In this document: positions 1 to 5,144 of the stretch, piece after piece
Position numbering within the stretch: position 1 is the stretch's first letter
Layout: the number at the start of each line of letters is the position of its first letter
From: Cyanobacteria bacterium UBA11370
GTDB lineage: Bacteria; Cyanobacteriota; Cyanobacteriia; Cyanobacteriales; Coleofasciculaceae
NCBI GenBank assembly: GCA_003486645.1
Contig: DNGI01000249.1
Span: 7,120-13,300, forward strand
Direction of reading: 5' to 3'
Length of the DNA stretch: 6,181 bases
The notes under the pieces: model-generated
What the model was told of the DNA's origin: nothing
Seen by the model: only the letters and a program-made list of their open reading frames with translations
The model's database searches: none
Made by a program: the position numbers and the translations under genes

Positions 1-21
1 TTTGTTGTTTGTTGTTTGTCA
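1..21. repeat. G/T-rich heptanucleotide tandem repeat (STRR), cut by window edge
   Basis: Three consecutive 7-mers, TTTGTTG, TTTGTTG and TTTGTCA, begin at the first base, so the array probably continues to the left. Period 7 is typical of cyanobacterial short tandemly repeated repetitive sequences. Bases 4-16 are a perfect 13-base inverted match to 243-255 inside the C/A-rich array downstream, so the two arrays could pair in single-stranded DNA or RNA. Confidence 0.7.
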
Positions 22-191
22 TTCATACTAAATCTGCCTTGTCTACCCCTTTTATTGATTTCTCCCCTGCTTCCTCTTGAAATAGAGAGGGAGAGGGTTT
101 AACCGGACAGTGTGTTAATTGAAGACTATGTAATGCCAGATGCACAACAGCTTCAAACCGGATTTGATATCTTCCCTTGTTTTTCAACTAA
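22..191. other. Non-coding stretch between two STRR arrays
   Basis: No convincing gene, RNA or terminator is seen. There is a purine-rich run around 79-98. On the plus strand a 30-codon open frame runs from 103 and stops at a TAA at 193-195, inside the first heptamer of the next array. It lacks a credible ribosome binding site and has a stop just upstream (100-102). It could be the eroded end of a former gene, but I do not recognise it. Confidence 0.4.
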
Positions 192-294
192 CTAACAACC
201 AACAACCCACAACCAACAACCCACAACCCACAACTAACAACTAACAACAAACAACTAACAACCAACAACCAACAACCAACAACTAACAACTAAC
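192..294. repeat. C/A-rich heptanucleotide STRR array, 14 full units plus a partial
   Basis: From 192 to 289 the sequence divides without slippage into fourteen 7-mers of the form C(C/T/A)(A/C)ACAA. CTAACAA and CCAACAA dominate; CCCACAA occurs at 206, 220 and 227, and CAAACAA at 248. A partial unit follows at 290-294, and a looser one precedes at 185-191. Variants are interspersed, as expected from slippage plus point mutation. The right end overlaps the histidine kinase gene: its last sense codons and its TAG stop (283-285 on the minus strand) are repeat sequence. Confidence 0.92.
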
Positions 295-2205
295 TGGAAT
301 TGTAACTGTGAAGGTTGTGCCAACTCCAACTTCACTTTTTACTGAAATTTTACCTCCTTGTAAGTCCAGACATTTTTTAACTACAGTTAAGCCTAATCCG
401 ACTCCAGGAATATTGGCAATATTGGTTCCCCGATGAAATACCTCAAATAAATGCTTCTGATCATCTAGAGGAATGCCAATGCCGTGATCTTGAATTTGAA
501 ATATTGCTGTGTGTTCGGTACAAGTTAGCCCTAAATGGATCTCTCCTCCATCCGGCGAGTATTTAATAGCATTTGAGAGCAAATTAATCAAGACCGAACG
601 CAGTAATTTTTCATCGAGACAAACAGTTGGATAATCACACTGACTGGTAAAGGTAATTTTGTACTTAGAGCCAGCATTCAGGTGCATTTCTTCGATTAAA
701 TCCGAACAGAAGTGATTGAGGTTAATTGAAGAAATATTAATATCTAATTTACCAATTTCTGCTCGATTGATTGTCAAAATATCATTGAGGAGCTGGGTCA
801 TATTTTTAGCGGTTGTTTCAATTCGGTCAATACTGCGATGCCGTTTTTCTTCTGATGATTCGTGGGTGTAATATTTGAGGATTTGTGCGCTTGCTAAAAT
901 GGTACTTAAGGGGGTGCGAAATTCATGAGATGCCATTGAGAAAAAGTTGAGTTGCAGTTTTCTGAGTTCTTGCTCTCGTTCTAAGGCTCGCCGAACTTCT
1001 TCTGTCTCCTTGCGTTCCGTAATATTCCGGACAATGGCGACTACTTCATCTTTCGCACTCGCAACAATTCGCGCTTCATAATGAAGAATACCATTGGGCA
1101 TGGGTAAGGCATATTCTAAGGTTTGCAATCGTCTTGTATCGAGTGCATTATTAATCGCTTCCATAATTGTTTCAATCAGCTCTAGTGGCATTTGCGACTG
1201 ATAAATCGTTGCACCGATAATAGCTTCAGACATCATTAATAACTCATTCGACTTACCCCAAAAATCGATAAACATTCCTTGGTGATTAAGGCGAAACATT
1301 AGGTCAGGTATAGCATTGAGTAGAGCTTGATTCCGGGCTTGGCTCTGCCGCAAAGCCTCTTCTACCTGTAAGCGCACGCCAATTTCGGCTTGAAGTGAAG
1401 CGTTAATTTGAGTTAACTCAGCAGTACGTTCAATGACTCGCATTTCTAAGCGATCATGAGCTTGACGCAAAGCTTCTTGTGCCCGTTTTCGTTCAATAAG
1501 TTCAGTCTGAAGTTGCCTATAGAGTTCGGCTTGTTGAATGGCGATCGTTACCTGTGTTGCTAATTGATTAAGTAAATCAATTTCTAACGGCTGCCATTGT
1601 CGGGGTTGGCAACAGTGATGAGCAATCAGTAGCCCCCAAAGTTGACTTTGATTGAGAATAGCAACGACTAATTTAGACTTTACGCCCAACTCCTGTAGAA
1701 ATTCAATCAGACAAGGTGCTACATCATCCTTGTCTGGATCGACAATAGCGCGAATTCGTCCTTGGCAATATAACTGATGAATCTCTGGAGGGAATACCTC
1801 TGCGGGAAAGGGTTGTCCAAGAATTTGAGGATGGCCAGGAACTACAGCTTCGGCAATTGTACTCCCCGTTCCATCTGGCCAGATACGATAGACCAAAACG
1901 CGATCAACCTGAAGAAATTGCCGCACTTCTCGCACTGTTGTTTCTAGAATGACCTCTAAATCTAGCGTCTGTCGGATACGCTGAATACTTGCTGCAATCA
2001 GTCGCTCTCGTTCTGCTACCTGTTCCAGATTGGCTTGGTGTTGCTGTTTGGTAAGCAGCCAATAAACCCCCATCAACACCACCAAGTTTACACCACCGAC
2101 AAAGACAGCTAAGTGGTTATAATAGATAGCGCTCACGCCACTAAGCATAAGTAATCCTAAACAAAAACTGGCAATAATAATTTTTTTGCTGATAGAGCCT
2201 TGCAT
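283..2205 (-). CDS. Membrane-anchored GAF-PAS sensor histidine kinase
   Basis: This 640-residue two-component kinase autophosphorylates on histidine and passes the phosphate to a response regulator. Two hydrophobic segments (about 8-28 and 31-51) are joined by a very short loop, so there is no real periplasmic sensor and sensing should be cytoplasmic. A phytochrome-like GAF domain spans about 77-226 and ends with the pattern LWGLLIAHHC...PRQW. A probable coiled coil follows (231-290), then a PAS domain (about 290-397) ending in ITERK. The HisKA H-box SHEFRTP contains the phospho-acceptor His427. The ATPase domain shows the N-box (Asn541, Asn545), G1 motif DHGIGIP (573-579), F-box (587-590) and G2 motif GVGLGL (601-606), so all catalytic motifs are intact. 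An AGGAGAA ribosome binding site five bases upstream supports the start. Cys165 aligns with the bilin-attachment position of cyanobacteriochromes, but the usual following His is Leu. There is no receiver domain; the divergent regulator gene is the obvious but unproven partner. Confidence 0.95.
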   Translation of the reverse strand: MQGSISKKIIIASFCLGLLMLSGVSAIYYNHLAVFVGGVNLVVLMGVYWLLTKQQHQANLEQVAERERLIAASIQRIRQTLDLEVILETTVREVRQFLQVDRVLVYRIWPDGTGSTIAEAVVPGHPQILGQPFPAEVFPPEIHQLYCQGRIRAIVDPDKDDVAPCLIEFLQELGVKSKLVVAILNQSQLWGLLIAHHCCQPRQWQPLEIDLLNQLATQVTIAIQQAELYRQLQTELIERKRAQEALRQAHDRLEMRVIERTAELTQINASLQAEIGVRLQVEEALRQSQARNQALLNAIPDLMFRLNHQGMFIDFWGKSNELLMMSEAIIGATIYQSQMPLELIETIMEAINNALDTRRLQTLEYALPMPNGILHYEARIVASAKDEVVAIVRNITERKETEEVRRALEREQELRKLQLNFFSMASHEFRTPLSTILASAQILKYYTHESSEEKRHRSIDRIETTAKNMTQLLNDILTINRAEIGKLDINISSINLNHFCSDLIEEMHLNAGSKYKITFTSQCDYPTVCLDEKLLRSVLINLLSNAIKYSPDGGEIHLGLTCTEHTAIFQIQDHGIGIPLDDQKHLFEVFHRGTNIANIPGVGLGLTVVKKCLDLQGGKISVKSEVGVGTTFTVTIPVSC

Positions 2206-2210
2206 CTAAC

Positions 2211-2217
2211 TTCTCCT
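2211..2217 (-). promoter_or_regulatory. Ribosome binding site of the histidine kinase
   Basis: On the minus strand AGGAGAA lies five bases before the ATG at 2205-2203. It is a strong Shine-Dalgarno match and fixes the kinase start. Confidence 0.8.
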
Positions 2218-2265
2218 ATACAATGGCGGCAGCTAATAGAGATGTTGCAATGTGTTTACAGGATT

Positions 2266-2302
2266 CGATAGCAGGATTAACGGAAAGCCGATAACGCGGA
2301 TT
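2266..2302. promoter_or_regulatory. Candidate operator: two direct repeats CGATA-N3/4-GGATT
   Basis: CGATA-GCA-GGATT at 2266-2278 is repeated as CGATA-ACGC-GGATT at 2289-2302. The repeats start 23 bases apart, about two helical turns. A further GGATT at 2261-2265 directly precedes the first. OmpR/PhoB-class regulators bind direct repeats, so the neighbouring regulator could act here, but no known consensus is matched. Confidence 0.35.
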
Positions 2303-2323
2303 TGGTATGACTTAGTGATAAGC

Positions 2324-2355
2324 AACTCAAGCACATTTTTCGTTGAGACTGAGTT
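2324..2355. promoter_or_regulatory. Dyad AACTCA...TGAGTT upstream of the response regulator
   Basis: AACTCA at 2324-2329 is the inverse of TGAGTT at 2350-2355, with 20 bases between. CTCAA (2326-2330) can also pair with TTGAG (2343-2347). It lies about 75-105 bases before the regulator start and could be a protein-binding dyad or a weak hairpin. Short dyads also arise by chance in A/T-rich DNA. Confidence 0.25.
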
Positions 2356-2428
2356 TTCTATATAAAATTTTTTATCTTTTTCTATCGAGTTGCATGATAA
2401 ATTATTCTGACGGAATGGTATATCCTAT

Positions 2429-3106
2429 GTGAGAATTCTCCTGGTAGAAGATGATGCCTACCTCGCTGAAGCACTAACTGAAGCGCTAGAGGTTCAACGT
2501 TACGCGGTTGATACTGTCCCAGATGGGGAGGAGGCTTGGGCGCAAATTAGCACCCTTGACTATGACTTAGTTTTATTGGATGTGATGTTACCCAAACTCA
2601 ATGGGATTGGTTTATGTCAGAGGTTGCGCTCTCACGGCTATAAAATGCCAATTCTTATGGTAACTGCCAAAGATACTAGCACGGACAAAGTGATTGGCTT
2701 GGATGCTGGAGCTGATGATTACATGGTCAAACCCCTTGATATTCCGGAGTTACTCGCTCGGATTCGTGCCTTGCTACGGCGGGGGAGTGCATCTTCACCT
2801 CCGATTCTGGAGTGGGGTGAATTGCATCTCGATCCAGCCACTTACGAAGTCAGCTACAGAGAGCAAATTCTGCGTTTGACTCCCAAGGAATATACGCTTT
2901 TAGAACTGCTGCTACGCAATGGACGACAGATCATGAGTCGTAGTGCAATTATCGAACACCTCTGGTCATTTGAAAATCCACCCAAAGAGGATACTGTCAA
3001 GGTTCACATCAAGAGTTTGCGCCAGAAACTGAGGGTTGTAGGCGCTCCTGATGATTTAATTGAAACCGTTCATGGTCTTGGCTATCGTCTGAAACCCCTT
3101 TCTTGA
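2429..3106 (+). CDS. OmpR/PhoB-family winged-helix response regulator
   Basis: This 225-residue protein is full length for its class. An N-terminal receiver domain (1-117) carries the acidic pocket Glu7-Asp8-Asp9, the phospho-acceptor Asp51 in LLDVMLP, Thr79, and Lys101 in the KP pair. A C-terminal winged-helix DNA-binding domain (about 126-223) shows LTPKEYTLLELL, the recognition-helix region TVKVHIKSLRQKL (189-201) and the wing signature HGLGYRL. It should bind direct-repeat DNA as a phosphorylated dimer and control transcription. The start is GTG at 2429: the product then begins MRILLVEDD, the standard start of a receiver, and an in-frame TGA at 2408 excludes a longer form. Only a weak GGA lies upstream. 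It is divergent from the kinase gene, so the two may form a pair; its targets cannot be told from sequence. Confidence 0.95.
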   Translation: MRILLVEDDAYLAEALTEALEVQRYAVDTVPDGEEAWAQISTLDYDLVLLDVMLPKLNGIGLCQRLRSHGYKMPILMVTAKDTSTDKVIGLDAGADDYMVKPLDIPELLARIRALLRRGSASSPPILEWGELHLDPATYEVSYREQILRLTPKEYTLLELLLRNGRQIMSRSAIIEHLWSFENPPKEDTVKVHIKSLRQKLRVVGAPDDLIETVHGLGYRLKPLS

Positions 3107-3152
3107 AGCGGAGTAGAAAGAGAGGGGGAAGAGTTAAAGAGACAATCAACAA

Positions 3153-3255
3153 TAGACTTCTTGCTTTTATTCGGGAACAGGCAACAGATAACAGGCAACA
3201 GTGAACAAGAATTGATGCAAACCCCAGTATAAAAAATACTTTTGCAAGAGGTCTA
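3153..3255. mobile_element. Possible MITE-like element (103 bp) with imperfect terminal inverted repeats
   Basis: TAGACTTCTTGC at 3153-3164 is repeated in inverse orientation at 3244-3255 with one mismatch in 12. The enclosed DNA encodes nothing convincing and contains a heptamer array (3173-3207) and a small palindrome AGTAT-AAAAA-ATACT (3226-3240). AATCAA occurs just outside the left end (3144-3149) and overlapping the right end (3255-3260), but the two are not placed symmetrically enough to call a clean target duplication. It may be a decayed miniature element or only a chance inverted repeat. Confidence 0.35.
3173..3207. repeat. Heptanucleotide STRR array, five units of the form GNNAACA
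   Basis: Five uninterrupted 7-mers are present: GGGAACA, GGCAACA, GATAACA, GGCAACA and GTGAACA. The last four bases, AACA, never vary. This is a period-7 repeat with a different consensus from those at the left end of the window, lying between the response regulator and the cas genes. Confidence 0.75.
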
Positions 3256-3319
3256 ATCAATACTTAGTAATTGGAATACCCCCTTTCCAACGGGGAGTAG
3301 AATGCTATTCAAGATAAAT

Positions 3320-3333
3320 CTCTAGCAATAGAG
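3320..3333 (+). promoter_or_regulatory. Small hairpin with GCAA tetraloop just before the cas8 start
   Basis: CTCTA (3320-3324) and TAGAG (3329-3333) form a perfect 5 bp stem closed by GCAA, a GNRA-type tetraloop. The stem ends 11 bases before the ATG at 3345. No clear Shine-Dalgarno sequence is present, and the only AGAG lies in the stem, so the hairpin could reduce initiation on the cas transcript. The effect is inferred. Confidence 0.35.
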
Positions 3334-3344
3334 CAACACGCCAG

Positions 3345-5144
3345 ATGATAGAACACCTATTAGTGGGCAAAAAATTCGGCACTTATGCCGATACATTCTT
3401 GATGCTAGGTTTAGCACTAATTACCGACTATGCCCTCACTAAAACCCAACAAATCACACAACTCCAGCTTATTGATGAAGGAACACGCTACCGCATCCAA
3501 TTCAAAAAACCAATCAACCTAGAACCGATTATCAACCTTCCCTACGCCAACCCATTTCCCCCGGTGTGTGGACAAAAAAGCGATCGCACCAAACTCCCTG
3601 ATGAAACTCCCATTTTCGATGTCGTCAAAGCAGGAGAAATTCGCAAACTTTACCGCGAATACTTATATCAAAACCACGGTAAAATCGAAACCACAGAAGA
3701 GACTCCCAAACCCCCCGATCCCAGAACCCAAAATGGTGCCATTCTTACCTCCATGCGCCATGATAAAAACCATAATGATTTATGGTTACAAGGATGGGAA
3801 CTGCGGGAGAAGTATGGAACCTTAATTGCCTCGATTCTCCAAGCCTTTAGTGAACATAATCACTCAACATTAAAGTCAGAATCCGAACGAGTATCTGAGT
3901 TATTCAAACAAGCAACGGGATATTCGTTACCTAGTCTAGCGAGTGCCGTCAAAGTTTACCTGCCAACCGCTGTTCAAGGAGTCAATCGAGTTAAAGCAGA
4001 TGGCAATAAATTCGACCCTCAAAAGACAGATTGGCTGAGTTTATGGTTAATTGCCAATGGTTTATTTACCTGCGGAATTTCTGAACGAGTCAAAATTAGC
4101 GATCGCACCTACGACTGGCGAGTCACTGGACTTGAACCCAAGGATATTTCCTTAACCAAATACCGCGAAGTTCTCAACCATCTCCGACAATATAACCCAC
4201 CCGGAGGCGGTCATGGAATCGCTAGATTTGATGCCGAATTAGTCTTAAAATTTTGCCAGTCACTCCTGAATTACCATGAAGCGATCGCTAATTCCCAAGA
4301 CGAAGATGAATTTGATATTTGGGAACCCATCAACCACTTCGTTAGCGGATTTACTGGTACTCATTTCGGACAAAAGGGGCAAGTCTATGGGGTTAAAGAA
4401 CTTTTCAACCTAGGACTTCCCGGTTGGATTCAACCCACTAACTCTAATGAACTAGTGGATTATCACCTTGTCTTAAATGAACACCTCGCCGTTATTAGTT
4501 CTCTTTCTACCGAAGAAGGTCATAGCGAACTATTAGCCGCTTATCGAGACTTTATCACCAGCAACACTATCCGTAAGTTTTTCCCCTTTCAGGTTAGTTA
4601 TGCCGATTATGTCATCAAACGTTTAGCCGATTCCAAAGCTAGACCTCCCCGTTTACTTTCTGTTTTCGGACTTAACCTTATGACCAAAAAAGAGTTCAGC
4701 CAAATTACTCAAGACCCCAGCTTTCTGCGGATCGCCAAAGCCATTAATCAAGCCACCGTATTTGCTGGCAAAGTCCAAACCAAAAAGGGACTTATCGAAC
4801 TCGATTGGCAGCGTAATTATGGATTAGCCCAGCAATTAAGTAGTCAATCCGGGTCTAAAAAAGATTTCATCTCTGCTATTACCGATTTTCTCGCCAAATA
4901 CGAACACGAAAACCTGCGTCTATCCGAACGGCTTCACGGTACAGAAAAACGCCTGATGCGAGTTTGGCCTACCAAGGAAGATTTAGACCGACTGATTGAA
5001 TTAGTTGAGGAGTTCGATACCGTCTTAGTCGCTAATCTACTAATTGCCTATGGTTATGCCAAATGGACGAAATCCGAAGATGTTGGAACAACAGATTTGA
5101 GTGCAAACGAAGAAACAAATCAAGGAGAATTAGACAATGAATAA
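3345..5144 (+). CDS. cas8: Type I CRISPR Cascade large subunit, Cas8 (DevT/Csx13-like)
   Basis: This 599-residue protein is read as the large subunit of a type I effector complex, which helps recognise the PAM and holds target DNA. The main support is position: it overlaps by 8 bases a clear DevR-family Cas7 gene, matching the devT-devR order of MYXAN-type I systems. The C-terminal part (about 446-572) has a helical pattern, with AKAINQATV, a DFLAKYEHEN stretch, TKEDLDRLIELVEE and LLIAYGYAK, that I recall from the C-terminal region of Csx13/Cas8a1; this is memory, not a search. There is no HD nuclease, helicase or GGDD motif, so it is not Cas3 or Cas10. Only three cysteines are present (75, 243, 304), so there is no Cys4 zinc finger. 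The ATG at 3345 lacks a good ribosome binding site; Met20 is an alternative. All three HIP1 sites of the window lie in this gene. The exact Cas8 subfamily is uncertain. Confidence 0.7.
   Translation: MIEHLLVGKKFGTYADTFLMLGLALITDYALTKTQQITQLQLIDEGTRYRIQFKKPINLEPIINLPYANPFPPVCGQKSDRTKLPDETPIFDVVKAGEIRKLYREYLYQNHGKIETTEETPKPPDPRTQNGAILTSMRHDKNHNDLWLQGWELREKYGTLIASILQAFSEHNHSTLKSESERVSELFKQATGYSLPSLASAVKVYLPTAVQGVNRVKADGNKFDPQKTDWLSLWLIANGLFTCGISERVKISDRTYDWRVTGLEPKDISLTKYREVLNHLRQYNPPGGGHGIARFDAELVLKFCQSLLNYHEAIANSQDEDEFDIWEPINHFVSGFTGTHFGQKGQVYGVKELFNLGLPGWIQPTNSNELVDYHLVLNEHLAVISSLSTEEGHSELLAAYRDFITSNTIRKFFPFQVSYADYVIKRLADSKARPPRLLSVFGLNLMTKKEFSQITQDPSFLRIAKAINQATVFAGKVQTKKGLIELDWQRNYGLAQQLSSQSGSKKDFISAITDFLAKYEHENLRLSERLHGTEKRLMRVWPTKEDLDRLIELVEEFDTVLVANLLIAYGYAKWTKSEDVGTTDLSANEETNQGELDNE
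3580..3587. repeat. HIP1 octamer GCGATCGC
   Basis: A perfect copy of the highly iterated palindrome of cyanobacterial genomes, within cas8. It supports a cyanobacterial host and long residence of this gene in such genomes. Confidence 0.9.
4099..4106. repeat. HIP1 octamer GCGATCGC
   Basis: Second perfect HIP1 palindrome, also inside cas8. Confidence 0.9.
4281..4288. repeat. HIP1 octamer GCGATCGC
   Basis: Third perfect HIP1 palindrome, also inside cas8; no perfect copy was seen in the other three genes. Confidence 0.9.
4680..5144 (+). CDS. Possible internally translated Cas11-like small subunit
   Basis: The 3' part of cas8 may also be translated alone from the in-frame ATG at 4680-4682 (Met446), giving 154 residues, close to the size of Cascade small subunits. 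Cas11 made from an internal start in the large-subunit gene is established for several type I subtypes, including I-B, I-C and I-D. Met446 is the only methionine between 137 and 538 and falls where the helical C-terminal region begins. A weak CGGA at 4667-4670 lies nine bases upstream. No separate small-subunit gene is visible nearby. The product is inferred; the ribosome binding site is not strong. Confidence 0.4.
   Translation: MTKKEFSQITQDPSFLRIAKAINQATVFAGKVQTKKGLIELDWQRNYGLAQQLSSQSGSKKDFISAITDFLAKYEHENLRLSERLHGTEKRLMRVWPTKEDLDRLIELVEEFDTVLVANLLIAYGYAKWTKSEDVGTTDLSANEETNQGELDNE
5122..5127 (+). promoter_or_regulatory. Ribosome binding site of cas7, inside the end of cas8
   Basis: AAGGAG lies nine bases before the ATG at 5137 and within the cas8 reading frame. 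It supports the cas7 start and coupled translation of the two subunits. Confidence 0.8.

Larger units (their letters stand above)
2218..2428. promoter_or_regulatory. Divergent promoter region between kinase and response regulator
   Basis: This gap must hold the promoters of both divergent genes. I find no textbook -35/-10 pair for either. On the plus strand TATAAA at 2361-2366 and GATAAA at 2396-2401 are possible -10 elements without a good -35 at proper spacing. Two structured motifs are listed separately: a direct repeat at 2266-2302 and a dyad at 2324-2355. The stretch from about 2356 to 2401 is very A/T-rich. Confidence 0.5.

Noticed and set aside
103..195. 30-codon plus-strand frame ending in the STRR
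   Set aside because: It is too short, with no ribosome binding site and no recognised family; kept only as a possible gene remnant in the description of 22-191.
2251..2259. RpaB HLR1 site
   Set aside because: GTTTACA resembles one half-site, but the required second half at the proper distance is absent.
2694..2879. 61-codon plus-strand frame
   Set aside because: It lies wholly inside the response regulator gene in another frame; the regulator is certain.
3226..3243. Rho-independent terminator after the response regulator
   Set aside because: The AGTAT/ATACT stem has no G/C core (one G-C pair) and only a short T run follows, so it is too weak.
3009..3260. Minus-strand open frame of 83 codons with a hydrophobic N-terminus
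   Set aside because: It starts at TTG inside the right inverted repeat, runs through the heptamer array, and overlaps the end of the response regulator in antisense. There is no ribosome binding site or recognisable family.
3267..3279. NtcA binding site before cas8
   Set aside because: The central spacing is 7, not 8, and the distance to the -10-like element is 18 bases, shorter than the usual 20-24.
3568..3825. 85-codon plus-strand frame
   Set aside because: It is a proline-rich shadow frame within cas8 with no family resemblance.
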